A stretch of DNA of 64,000 nucleotides from Strigops habroptila. Its lineage: Eukaryota > Chordata > Aves > Psittaciformes > Psittacidae. The position numbers and the translations under genes were made by a program. Below are positions 1 through 19,785 of this stretch, one piece after another. The notes under the pieces were generated by a model. The model searched no databases. It saw only the letters and a list, made by a program, of their open reading frames with translations, and was not told the DNA's origin. The first letter of the stretch is position 1. The number at the start of each line of letters is the position of its first letter. Location: positions 7,375,744 through 7,439,743 of the forward strand of contig NC_044288.2 of the NCBI RefSeq assembly GCF_004027225.2, given 5' to 3'.

Positions 1-2530
1 ACACAAGCCCCGTACATACCATGTCAACATTGTCCACCCAAGAAAATAAACTGCCAAACTGCTGTGTTTTGACAATGATGGGAGAAAAAACAAAGGTCTT
101 GCCAAAGTATATTTTCCTAGCCTTTTCTCCTTGTTTCGGTTGTTACATTTCAACACTACAAAACAATACTCACAAAGGTCAAAACAAGTAATTTTGATGA
201 AATGTCTGAATCTCTACTGCCAGTAATTGGAACTTCTTCAAAGGCAGAAAGGTTGATCTGCAAATGCAAACACTTACAAGGAGCTTCCTGCAGACTTTGG
301 CAGTACGTGGTAACTTTCCAGCTTTCACTTGCAAAAGCTGTATCTGAATATTCCTAATAATTTAACATGCAAGAACACTACAATTTTTCATATCACTTAC
401 ATCAGTATAAATAAAACTTGTTATAATAATAAACTAATATATTAGTTTATATTATAATAAAACTAAAGATGGGTTAACTCTAGAAAGAGATTTCTTGAAT
501 ACAGATTTTAAACAGTAAGCCTATTTGAGCAGCAATTTTCAAAGTCAAATAACCATGGTTCACTAAGACTGAACCAGGGAATCTGAAATCTTTGATTCTG
601 CTGCAACAAACACCACAAAGAAGGAGGAAGAGGTCAAGCCTCCAAAGTCAATCCACGGTCAGTGAGCTCTACAGAGCATCCACTATCAGATGAGCAAAAA
701 CTTATTTTATAGCCCTTCGCTGATGCAAATATAGAGCAGTCATGCTGTGTATGACTTTACAGCTAAACAACATTTCAGAAAACTTCCACCTGGCAGCCTA
801 CTGCTGCAAGGCTTAACAGCTTTGATTCCTTCCACAGCTGCACAGGGACATCCACATCTCACCAGTGCAAGACCAGGGAGGGCAGAGGAGTGGACTGGGT
901 GGGCCTTTGATCTTGTCCAGTACAGATATTCTTTCACTGACACAAAAGTAAAACACTCATTTACTAATACATGCTGTATTAGAGGCGGCACTTCTCTTAG
1001 AAGCTTACCTTCTCAATCTAGAGCTTCCATATTTCTACCCAGACTTCCCCCGACATGTTTATTTTGTGCAAGTCCAATAGGTTTAATATGTATTGAAATT
1101 ACTGTACACGTGCAGATCAGCACAGCATGTGTTCAATAGTGTGACACTTCTGGAATATCAGAAACACCACATAAACACCATGCAGGCACAATAAACATCC
1201 AAAGCGGGCACTTCCATAATCCCCAGGAATAAGGTAGTTCAACTAAAACTCCTGCACATGTACAGTAATTGCTACCATGTGTCAAGAAATTATAAGTATC
1301 CTCAAATAAGGAAACAGGGAAGAAAAAAAAAAAAGATACAGGGACTTGGAGTGTCTTGGTTAACAGAAACATGGGAGACAGCAGGGTTGAGAAGGTACCC
1401 AGTAGACACGGAATCAGTGTTGCATAAGAACAGCTCTGCAAAAGTGTAACCAAATGCATGCAGGCTAATAAGCCTCTCGTACACAAACTTTGTTACTGTT
1501 CCTTCTCCTTTACCTGTATTTTGGGGGCACAGCCCTCCACCTCCCAATCCCATTGCCAGCGGTGATAAAGCCACTGCTGATATCAGTCCTACCATTCCTT
1601 CTACAGCCACCATCTGCGCTGCCCTGCCCCTCACTATTCGGCGGGCATGACACAGGAACACCACAGATAGCACAAGACTGGGAAGGTTCCTCAGCTTGAG
1701 TCTCCACCCCAGTCCTCATCTGTAACTTCATAACCACTTCATATCTGCCAACATCCTTTTGAGAATTTTGCAAGTCACACTGAGTTTCCTCTAACTGCAA
1801 CGACACTGCCAAAGAAGCCAAGATTACTTTTTTAATAAATCATGTAAACTTATACTTACATAAGCTAAAAATACAGAGGTATTCCATCCCCTCACACATC
1901 ATCCCTGCTCCCTGCATTTCAGTAGTATAAATGGTTACAGAATCCCTCATGACCCTATTGAGCCCCAATCTGAGAAAAGTAATAAGTGGAGCCACAAAAG
2001 ACATTGCTCACCACATGAATGCAAATTTTTCAGTGTGGATGTCTGTCTATCACACATAGGAAGACAGAAAGGCTATCAGAAAAAAAAAAAAACCTTCTGG
2101 CATAACAAGCATTCATAGTACTTAAGTACTTAACAAGCATTTTGTACTTAAGTACAAAACACTTTGTACTTACTCTACAAAGTATTACAAAGTGGAGAAA
2201 ATGTACATCAACTACTTTTGCAGTCAGCTCTCATTCAATGAACTTTTCTCCTTTGAAGAGCTGTATTTTATTTGCAAAGCAAGTAAAACTTTATTTGAAA
2301 CAAATGTTTAACATGCTATTTGTTCTTACAAATCTCTTTTACAACAAGAGGCATTAAAGATATGCCTACTGGTCTTAACAACATCCATCCACCCCAGTTT
2401 TCTGCCTTTAACAGCAGCAGCAGGAGACATTATTTAGTTGATTTTTACTTGGCTAGGGTAGTCTAAAAGGTTGGTCAGCAATGACTGACCAGGAAACAAG
2501 CTCTCACCTTTTACTGGGCAGATTCACTGG

Positions 2531-2565
<35 letters not shown>

Positions 2566-3962
2566 ACACCCCACTAGTCCTTCCAGCAAAATAGCATGAG
2601 ATCAGCACACCAAAAATTCCCTACATCATACTCAGATTTGGGATGGATGATTCAAGAATGCAGGAGTGCTGACGATACACTTGTCAAATGCAGTCTGTAC
2701 AAGAGTAGCTCTCCAGATCAGGTCTTAGCCCAACACATTTTAACGTTTCAGAGAGAGTCTCAAACACTTGTCCCATTTTCCTTTGAAGACCCCCTTTCTG
2801 CATGTTAGGGTTTTGGGTTTTTTTTTCCCTCCTTAAACAAAGAAGGGAGCAGCTAGAGTGCATCACCACAGCTCCCAACCGCAGACACACGGTGCCAGGG
2901 CACCTGGTTTCACCAAGCTAAATCCGGCACACTCCTTCCCACTGATGGCACTGGCTGAAGTACTAACACAAGGCCGAAGAAAACAGAACCACTGCAGGAA
3001 GTCAAGGCAACTTCTCAAAATTGGAACGCTGCAAAGAAACCCAAAGAACTTATAGCAGCAACAACAAGTGTTTAAAGAAGTCATCATAAAGAGAAGTAAC
3101 AAGACTCTCCCCAAACACAGAACCTCATGCTCTCCCCGCGTGGGGCAATTTAACAGCCACAGTTCTCGGCAGCATGCCACCAGGTCACGGTGGCATACCA
3201 TCGCTCACGGCAAATACCTGAAGAACTGGCACATGCAAAGAGAAACAGCATAGGTATCTTTTAAGAGCTCTTTTTAAGATCTTCACACAAGCATCTCACT
3301 GAGCTATACTCGTGCTGTTATCTTGTCCTGAACCCACAACAACTAGAAGTAAACCAAGAAAGCGCTAGAGACTGTTTATACACATTAGATGAAGCACAAA
3401 TTCCTGCAGCTGAAAACAAAATCTGAGACAGAATGAAACTGGTAACCTCCACTCAAAATTACACCTTCAAACAAGGGCATCAGTTGGGCGGCTCGAGAAA
3501 ACTTAATATCTTACCGGAGAAAAATAAACAAACTCCAACGCTCAGAAGTTACATACAGACGGATCAGCACCAGAAAGCAGAAACCTCCCAGGCGCGTTTC
3601 ACACGTCGGTTACTTCCAACCACCGCACCCGAGGCCACTGGGCCCGCTCCGCCCCGGGCAGACCCGTGTCCCGGCAGCTCCCGGGCCGCTCCGCCACCGC
3701 GCCCACCGCAGGCCGGCCCCGCCGCCCCTGACCGCGGCCCGGCAGGCCCAGCGGCGACTCGGGGGCGGCCGCGGGGCGCCAGCACGGCGCTGCCGCGACC
3801 CGCACAGGGGAGGCGGCGCCCCGCGGCGCCGGCGCCTCGCCCGCCCGCAGCCCTGCACGGCGGCGGGAGGCCGCGGCCCACGCGGGCGGCCCGACCCCGC
3901 AGCGCCCCGCCCGCGGCTGCCCGTCGTCCCAGCCCCCGCCCCCCCCGCCGCCGGGGCCTCAC
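1..3962 (-). other. KDM3B: KDM3B intron 1 (partial), no further exon seen
   Basis: This is the intron that follows KDM3B coding exon 1 on the minus strand, and it runs off the left edge. It is AT-rich, with no open frame resembling KDM3B exon 2 and no clear interspersed repeat. It holds an A-run at 2533-2561, an AT-rich palindrome near 421-457 and a small repeat cluster of palindromes near 2104-2160. I see nothing else to annotate. Confidence 0.8.
2533..2561. repeat. Poly(A) run
   Basis: A run of 29 A residues in KDM3B intron 1. No SINE or retrocopy body is visible to its left, so it is treated as simple sequence. Confidence 0.9.
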
Positions 3963-4560
3963 CGCCAGGTCCTGGGGCACGGCTCCGCTCATGGCCCGCA
4001 CCGTGCCGCTCCGCCAGGCCCGGGAGGGCAGCGCAGGCCCCGGCTCCGGCCCCACCGCCTCGCCCTCGCCGGGCCCCGCCGCCAGCAGCAGCAGGAGCCG
4101 CTTCCCCACGGGGGAGGCCGCCGCGTCCGCCATCCCCGACGGGCAGGAGCCTCCTCCGCCGCCGGCCCGAGCCCACCGGTCGCCGCCGCCCCGACACACC
4201 GAGCAAGCGCCTGCCCCGCGCTGGGCCTCCGAGCACCGCCCGCCCCGCCCCCGGCATGCACCGCGCCGCACAACTCCCCCCCTCCTTCCTCTGCCCCACA
4301 ATGCCCCGCGCCGCCCCGCCCGGAGCGACCAGAAGTCCCGAGCCCGCGGCGCGGCCGGGAGCAGCGGCGGCGGGGCGGGGCGGGGCGGGGCGGGGCGGGG
4401 GGCGGACGCGGACGCGGAGGGCTCGGGCCCGCGGCGGCCGCGCAGGGGAACCGGAAGAGTCGCGCAGCTGCGGGAGCCGGGTGGGACAGGCCGGGAGGAG
4501 CCACAGCAGGCGGCGGGGCCGCTCGCAACGGCAAGTTCAGACTCTGGAATTTTAGGGAGT
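3580..4560. promoter_or_regulatory. CpG island and promoter of KDM3B with a tandem GC-box array
   Basis: The stretch is very rich in G+C and CpG and covers KDM3B exon 1 and its upstream flank. At about 4370-4403 a GGGGC unit is repeated at least six times in tandem. This reads as an Sp/KLF-type GC-box array and could also form G-quadruplexes. It lies about 240-270 bp upstream of the ATG. There is no obvious TATA box, as expected for a housekeeping chromatin gene. Long open frames on both strands here reflect base composition and are not genes. Confidence 0.8.
3963..4133 (-). CDS. KDM3B: KDM3B (JMJD1B) first coding exon; rest of gene lies beyond the left edge
   Basis: The exon encodes 57 residues, from an ATG at 4133 to a GT donor at 3962-3961. 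It starts [16 protein letters not shown] and ends [12 protein letters not shown]. Both ends match the N-terminus of vertebrate KDM3B as I recall it, and the human exon also stops just before the IFVEFDG segment. The middle is a variable Gly/Pro/Glu/Ala stretch (about residues 18-36), as in other species. KDM3B is a nuclear Jumonji-C dioxygenase that removes mono- and dimethyl marks from histone H3 lysine 9. None of its zinc-finger or JmjC domains lie in this window. Exon 2 was not found in 1-3962, so intron 1 is longer than 3.9 kb. The ATG sits inside a CpG island with an array of GC boxes upstream. Identification is confident because the opening and closing motifs are gene-specific. Confidence 0.93.
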
Positions 4561-7500
4561 TGTTACGGAGGTAAGCGCAGACAAAACCCCGCTCCGCAAC
4601 AGCTCCAGGTGCAGCATCCGGTTGCGGGTTGGCAGGAGGACATGCTGCTGGCCCAAGGTAACAGCAGTGCCTCACAGGTCCGGGCTGTCGGTGAGGCAAA
4701 GTTTGAAAAGGCGTTTGTTTAGGAGGCGATTAAGATACAAAATTGTTTTGCTAATGGTATGTGGCTGTCGTGATGAGCTGATGCATTTGAACAGTTCTCG
4801 TGTAGAATAGCGCAATGCGCTAAAACCCAGCCCCTTTCGGTGTACTTGGGCTACCACAGAATCCTTCAGGATCCAACACTGTTGGAGAAATGACACAACT
4901 TTACACCTCTCTGCTTGCGCTGTGGAGACACAGTAGCACTGACAGAAAGTGGAATCGGGAGCAGATGCTCTCTTCCATACCAGAACAAGGAGATTCTTGG
5001 GGAAATAAGCTTTCTTGCACACATACTGTTTCCTTGCTCTGAGAGTGCCACATTTGACACTGAATTAACAGCAGCAAAGGCAGGCTGCTTGCTTTCACTT
5101 TCATTTATTCAAAAAGATTGTACCAGGTAGTTTTAAGTAGATGACAACTTTTTATCTTTGTTACTTTCTGGTTAGAGGGATGCAATTCACTGGGAAATGG
5201 GCAAGGTGGCACTAAATACCAGTTTGTACAATGTGCCTGTGCTCAGAGTGCATTTCATGATTTCATCACATCATCTGTACTCTTTACGGTTTGATTTTAG
5301 CCCTGATGTGGCACACACAATTAAAATACTAAGAATTTCATCAAGGACAGCTCAAAAGACTTTCTGTATGTAAGGCCACCCCTTTCATAGACAGCAGCCA
5401 TGTTCTTTGGAGAACTTTATTAAAATATATCCAAGAAGTAATCAAACATTTCTAATGAGGCAGGAGAGAACTGAAGTGAGAAAAACAGGTGTACAGAGGA
5501 CAGTGCTGGAAGGTTTTGTTTACATGCTTTATTTCAATGTTTCACAGTTTAGTCATTGTCTACAAAAATATATTTCTGAAACTCTGAATCCTCTATAAAA
5601 AAGCTGGTCAGCAGCAGTGACCCTGACAAAACAGAATGTACCTTAGGACAGTGTGAGCACCTCCTGTAAGCAGATTAGTGCAGCTAGGACACTCCTGCCT
5701 CACCCTGGCAGACTTCTGTTCTTTGGGATTAAAGCTCTGCACTAGTTCTGAAGGAAGGCATTAAGAAAAAACAAAATAAACATCAATCCTTCCACTTCTG
5801 TAACCAGCAACAGCTTGGGAAGGGAGCTGCAAGTCCGAGTGTCACACAGGAGAGAGTGGACATTGGACTGGGCACTCAGGATGGAGAAGACCACAGAGTA
5901 CTTAAGTACTGGAAAATATTTCTTTTTGAGCTATCTCTTCAGAATAGCCTTTGTCTGGTAATAACAGGTTCAGTCTATAAGCAGAGGTACAAATGGTGTA
6001 TAAGCAGAGTAATCCTATAGGCACAAAGAGAGCCCTTCTTTGAGGTCATGATAAGGGTTCTGTTCGTTTTTACCTCAGTATTTTCTGCTGCGGCTTTAAT
6101 CAGGGGCAAAATTGCCTTCATATTCAAGCACAAGCCTACAGAGTGTTGGCTAGAACAGAGCCACTATCAATGCTGTCACCTTCAACTCCTTAGTACCCAT
6201 AGCTGGAAATATTTCTTATCACATCAATCAATTCCCACTAGGGAATTACTAGTCACCAGTATATCTAGGCACCAAAAGTAAGAACTGAGAAACTCAGGTG
6301 TCCCCCAGATGAGATCTTTCCACTCTTCCTCTGCTCAGTTGATTGGTCTGGAGAGATATTTGCAGTTAAGAAGAGGAAAAAGAAACAAATTGCTGCCTCT
6401 TTTAAAAAAAATAAATCTATCTTGCATTGTGCTCTAGAGACAAGGTCAATGTACTCTGATTCTCTGTAGTCACAAAGCTCGTAACTAGAAGCCCCTTACC
6501 ACAGAATAATCTCAGACCTGAACCTCTAAGCAGGGCAGGAATTTTCAGCAGCAAATAACGAAACAGAGTAGTTACTGACAGACTGTGGTAACACACAGAG
6601 GATGAGCTCTCAGGCCCTGAAAACTTCTCCCCATCTGCCTGTCAGAAGAACAGCTTTCTGAGCTAGTAGCTTGTAAAACTTAGATTTCCTAGAGGTTAGA
6701 GAACTCAGGAAGGTGCTGCTGGTTATTTTCCACCAGTCCCAGTCTCATCTGCTAAACCTGAGCTGCCAAGGAGGTATATGAATTTTAAGTAGAATCAGCA
6801 TCATCCATGAAAACACAGAAGTGAACAACCTTCACCAAGACAAACACCTTATCAAAAAAGACACTCAGCCCTAGAGAACTAATATCATCTCACTAATGCT
6901 AAACAGTTAAAGTGTAAAATCTGTAAGAAAACACCTGAAGTTTATTTCTTCATTTTCCTTTCTTGAGTTGCTGAGGTGTGAGGGGTTGGAGGAGAAAGGA
7001 ATTAATCACTTCACTGCATCAGAAGCAAGCCATTATATGAAGGCAGTATTGGAGAAAAATTTAAAACCAGGAAAAAAAAACCCAAAACCCTGAAAACTTA
7101 GTGACTGTGAAAGCTTTCCTCAGCTTCCCAAACAGCCCAACCAGAGGATCGTGTCCGCACCTCATGCTGTATTTCCAGTCTGTTCCCAGCTGTTCAGCTT
7201 CCAGTCACAGACACACAGCAGGGAAGGATCAAGGGAGGCAGACCAACCCACACACAGGGGATGCCTCCCACATAGCACCGACTTCAGTAGGCCCACACAA
7301 CATGAACAAATCAATGGGGAATCATTACATGTTGTGCATAGAAAGGCTGTAGCTAAAGTGTAACAAGGTAAAATTAAAGGAAGGTGTGGAATTAAGGAAA
7401 ATCTTCTCCTGTGGAACCCGTTTTGCTCCATCCCCTCAAGGAAGCGATTCATACTCGATCATTTAGAAAATGGGAAAATACTTGAGAGCAACAATCCTGC

Positions 7501-7940
7501 CTTGGCTTTAGGTGACAAGCCAAGAGAGTTCTTTCTCCTTTAGTATCCCAAAGCTTACTCGTGTTAAAAAAAACCAAACCAAAAACAACACTGTCCTGCC
7601 CTGCCCACTGTTGGAGATGCAGTATATGAGTACATGGTGGCAGAGCTGGAGTAATTTGCTCAACCAGTGAAAGCTGCCTTCTCCATCACCATCATCCAGC
7701 ACAGGGACAAGTGCTGTGTTACTTCTAGTTGAAGCACAAAGCTTAGAATTCTAACATGATAGATACCTTAGGGCTAAAGACCACCATCAGACTGTGAGGT
7801 ACGTGTGTGTCAAGAACAAGCAACTGCAGCTGCAAGTTACTGCTACTTGCTGTCTCCCAGGGCAAGTTTTTCCCACTTCTGGATTCTCTTGCCTTCTCTG
7901 AGTTACAGAGACTCCAGGGTGAACTACTCTGAAGCCTCAC
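4561..7940. other. Intergenic stretch between the KDM3B promoter and the CtBP 3' end
   Basis: About 3.4 kb of unique-looking, moderately AT-rich sequence. I find no coding exon, no clear CR1 copy and no RNA gene. In human, the 5' side of KDM3B is occupied by FAM53C. No open frame here resembles FAM53C, although exons shorter than about 60 codons could be missed by eye. Confidence 0.55.
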
Positions 7941-7981
7941 AAACACAGTGGTCACCACAACACATTTGATGACAGTTTAAT
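7941..7981 (-). terminator. Candidate polyadenylation site of the CtBP gene
   Basis: On the minus strand an ATTAAA hexamer lies at 7981-7976. It is followed within about 35 bases by a GT-rich element (AAATGTGTTGTGGTG, roughly 7966-7952). Hexamer plus downstream GU-rich sequence is the usual vertebrate arrangement. Use of this site would give a 3' UTR of about 0.7 kb after the stop codon at 8654. An AATAAA on the same strand at 6946-6941 is an alternative distal site. Neither is proven from sequence alone. Confidence 0.45.
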
Positions 7982-8653
7982 CCCTTCCAAATTATTTACA
8001 GGGCTGTCTTTGAGACTGTTACTTTTAACCTCAGGCCTGGTACTGCATAGACTGAACTTTGTATGGTCAAGAATGAGCAATGCCTGTTCTCATGGGAAAC
8101 CTTAATTAAAACAAGCAAAGTAACACACAGAGCTGAGCCTAGCCTGCATTCTACCAAGGGCATAATAAAGACAATAGTCACAACTTCTCCAATTCACTAG
8201 TATTTTTCTAGTATTCCCCATGGCTACACTTGAGAGGTTCAACCAAATTAAATTTAAGCTACAAGTCACAACTGAAAGGTGTGCACTGAAGTCTGGTGTT
8301 GGGAACATTGAGGGCCATTCCTGATCAGGCAGCTCCACTTCAGTGTTCGAGTGCACAAGGACAGTTCCCTGTCACAGACAACCGGGGCAGATATATGGGA
8401 AAATTCATTTGTTAAACTAAGTGTTTCCAAGAGGAGGCAAGGTCACTGCTGCCCTGCCCCAGTGAAGGGGAAAGATTGAGAGATTAAAACTAAAAGGTTA
8501 AAAAATAAAGGCAAGAGCTAAAGTTTGCCAGTAATGAAATGCATTCTCCCGTCCTGCACGAACAGGAAACAGTCTCTGTAGGGTGTTAAAGAAGGTCCTA
8601 GGAGGAGATGCCCTCCTACTTTTTTCTGCTGCCAGAGGAGAGGAAAGATGCTG

Positions 8654-16301
<7,648 letters not shown>

Positions 16302-16870
16302 GGGCCGCGCCACCCTTCTGCGCCGCGGACGGACACTCCGTCACTCGCCGCCGCCGGCTCCCGGGAGGAAGCGGAAGGGCCGGGCCGCGGCCCTGCGCCG
16401 AGCGGCCCCGCCGCCACAGAGGCACCGCAGCTCGGGGTGCCCCTCGCTTCCGCTTCCGGTCCGCGGCGGCGGCCCGCCCCACAGGCCCTTGCGGCGAGGG
16501 GGCGTCCAGCCGCGCCTTCGTACGCCTCGGTTGGGGCCGGCGCCGGGCCGCGAAAGAAACCGGAACCGCGGCGGGCTTGGCGCTCGCCGCCCCGTTCCCC
16601 CTCTCCCGGCGCCGGGCGGGACCTGCGCGGACTCCGCGGCACCGCCCGCGGGGAGGGGCTGCGTGGCCTGGGCCGCCCCACGCTCCCGCCCGCCGGGGCT
16701 AGCCCGACCAAGGCCTTCGGGGTGCGCGGGTGCGGGGCCTGGAGAGAGCCCCGGCTATCAGGGAGACTGACCACGGTGGTCTTGGACCCCGAGGATCCTT
16801 ATGGACCGCGAGGATCCTTATGGACCGCCAGAACTCGTACGAGAACGGGAGAAAGTAGCGGCTCCCTTTA

Positions 16871-19480
16871 GAACGGGGCTGCAGCAGTGACCTGACTGGC
16901 AGGTGCCGGATACATGGCACCTTGCCTGCTTTGTGTTGGGGCGTCTTTTTCTTTGCCTGTGTTGTGCTTTTAGAGACAAGAAGCGTATAAAAAGGTGGCA
17001 AACATGGACTTGTATTGCCCCAGAGAATTTTCTGTTCTTTAGCAACTTGTGGCATCTGTGTGTGTAACAGGCCTTGGCAGGACCTTCTAGAAATGTTTCC
17101 ATCTGTTGGGTTTTTTGTTTTGTTTTGTTTTTTGGTTTTTTTTACTTTTCAAATCTATGTAAATTTACAGCATTCATATTGCCCCATTACGGACTGCTCA
17201 GACTTCATTGTATTTCATGTGTTCTGAACCTGACACCTGTTTTCTTTTGGTGCCTACAGTGTTGTACAGAGTGACTGTACGTTTTCCATTTCATGTTCTC
17301 CAAGGAACTGGGGGTTTAGAGACCTCTGTCAGATCCTCCTCAGTCAGTCTTGACTGAAGAATCTCAGTGTATTCAACTCTTCCATTTCATACTTTGATCA
17401 GCCTTGCTGCTGTTCTCTGTATCTCTTCCATATCTGTTGTATTCTTTGAGATAGAGGGCTTAAAAGGACTTTATACAATTGCATAATGCTCTTCTCATGT
17501 TGTTTATTCTTCATATTTTATTAGGTTTCAGTTTTGGTTCCGTGGAACTCCCAAGACCTTCCTCCCACATAATCTCTGCAAAACTGGTATTTTTTTCAAG
17601 TAAAGCTAGGATTGTTTTCTCTCCATAGGAGCTGATCTAGCTAAAACTACTCATGGACTGCCTGGCTCCTAATTTGTTCAGCCAGTGGACTTGTGCTTCT
17701 GTTTACTACCTGTAGGTGCCTGCATGGATAAACAGTAGTTGTGCCCGCACTGAGAACAACAACATACTGTCTCCTGGGATAAACTATCTACTTTTGTCTG
17801 CCCAGCATCTTCCAATAGTTGGCACTCAACACTATGCATTTGCCCTCCATTTACCAGGAACTTTGTGAACTCAGAGCTATTGTCCAATGCACTATCAGGA
17901 CTTCAAAGTACAGCTGTTGAAATTGCGCACCAAGAGCAAGTCATGGACTATGGAATTGAAGGAAGCAGGACCAGGTCACTCACCTCATGAAACTGAGAGC
18001 ACCAAAGCAGTATCTAGAACAGAAGCTGCTTGAAAGAGTCATGTCTTCCAGAGCAAAGTTCAGTTCCCTGAAGACAGCTAGACTGTGATGGTGAAAGAGG
18101 GAGAAAGGGAACCTGCCTTGTTCTGCTAAGGCTCCTATGTGTTTAGAAGGAGGTCTGTTTAAAAAATCTTGACGCTGCCTCTGCAAGACACTGGCTGAGC
18201 ATAAAGCCACAAATAAGAGTACCACAGCTGCTTAGGGCAAGAACCAGCTTTGTTCCCTAAGGACTAAGCCAGCTCTTAGGCTGTCTTGCCTAAAGACTGC
18301 AAGGCAGTATATGTCATTATGATGTTCGCACCCCTCCTACTTCAGACAGGAGTCTCCATTTTTTACTTCAGTACCAAACGTTGTGGATGTTCTTAGTTGT
18401 CACTTCTGATTGGTAAAATAAAGAGTTACAGCAGACCAAAGTGTTTGAGCACTGGACCTTCTTCCCTGTGGTAATTCAGTGATAAAAAAGCGAAGCATGC
18501 AGGTGCTGGTGGATACCTAAAATGATGATTTCTTAGCTCATCACCAGGGATCAGGTATCCCAGCAAATAAGTCTCCAGCAAATGAAGTCTTTGTGCTTCC
18601 ATAAAGATTAACAGTGATAACTGGAGACAGTAACTTCTCTATTGCATGGCTGTAAAGTGCTTATTGACATGTCAGCCACGGTCTTCCCAAGCTGCAGCTC
18701 TTAAACTACAGTTACGATCTTTTCTTGAGTAGTGGCTCAATAGTATTGCAGGTATCTCTATGTAGACTCTAGGTGGGGATGACAAGGTTGAAGATCTGAT
18801 AGGTTTACATGGATTTATATAGCACTAGCTAACAGACAAGGGGAGCTTTCTATAAGGGAAGGCTACTCAGCTTCTCTCTTTGGGATGTTTTTAAGGCCTC
18901 CTATGGAGCCTCTGAGGATGGCTGTTTTCAGAGAGAGACCAGGGCTAGGATGGACTCTATTCTGCTGCTTTCTGCCACTCCAATGCTGTGGCATGGTTTC
19001 TGAGGTCTCATGTAATAAGCAAATTATCAAGGAAAGAAATACTGATGCTAACAGAGTTAATCACCATGTACAATGAGCTTGTATGTTCTGCTTCACAGCT
19101 GAATTAACAACAGAGTTCCTGGAAATTATAAAAGGCATGAAATGGGGGTGATGACAGTAGAGTTAAACAAGAAGGTCTTGTTTTTCTTTTAGAATTCTAT
19201 TAGGTGCCAGAGTAAAATGAGTTGCACTCTACCAGCCGCATATGCTTTAGCCTTCTCCTGCCCTATGAAATCATACGCCTGAAAGCTGTGATTCTCAGAT
19301 GTCTCCATGTTAATTTATCAGCTCTTATCTAACAAAGCCCACCTGAGGCCAAAAGAGCCTCATGATCATGCTCATTAGGAAAAGCCTGTCACCTTTTCTA
19401 CACGTCCTCTGGAGATGATCGAAACACACAGAGAACTGTCCCAGCACCGTTTGCTGGACACTGCTCCGGCTTCGCGAGGG
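16871..19480. other. Intergenic stretch upstream of CtBP, nothing recognised
   Basis: About 2.6 kb of ordinary sequence with a T/G-rich run near 17108-17142. I see no exon of CDC25C, FAM53C or any other gene, and no clear interspersed repeat. Open frames are short and lack recognisable domains. Confidence 0.55.
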
Positions 19481-19539
19481 CTGAGTGCACCCGGGGGGGC
19501 TTGGCACGGCCCGCGGGCGGGACCCGCCAGGTGGCGCTC

Positions 19540-19785
19540 CGGCGGCGCTCCTACACTCCGGCAGCGCGCCGGCAGCGTTCCGGCAGCACTCCTGCAGTGT
19601 TCCGGCGGTGTTCCTGCAGTGCTCCTACACTGTTCTGGCAGCATTCCTGCAGCACTCCTGCAGCCTTCTGCAGCGCTCCTGCATTCCTGCAGTGTTCCGG
19701 CAGCGTTCGTGCAGCACTCTTGCATTCCTGCAGCACTCACTCCTGCCGCACTCACTCCTGCAGCATTCCTGCAGCACCACAGGGA
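19540..19785. repeat. GC-rich minisatellite with an 11-bp unit
   Basis: Tandem, degenerate copies of CAGCRYTCCTG (R = A/G, Y = C/T) run through most of this stretch, with Cys/Gly-type variants on the left giving way to cleaner copies on the right. Eleven bases is not a multiple of three, so all frames cycle every 33 bases. This gives 11-residue pseudo-peptide repeats rich in Cys, Ser, Ala and Gln in several frames on both strands. That explains the open frames of about 115-220 codons here; they are not evidence of a gene. Confidence 0.8.

Noticed and set aside
3433-4722. 429-codon plus-strand open frame, rich in Pro, Arg and Ala
   Set aside because: It is antisense to KDM3B exon 1 inside the CpG island; stop codons are rare at this G+C and the residues simply mirror the base composition.
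16311-16313. Upstream start for CtBP giving MARPMDRHK
   Set aside because: That codon is GTG; the first ATG in frame is at 16301 with a good Kozak context and aligns with the VDKHKVKR start region of human CtBP2.
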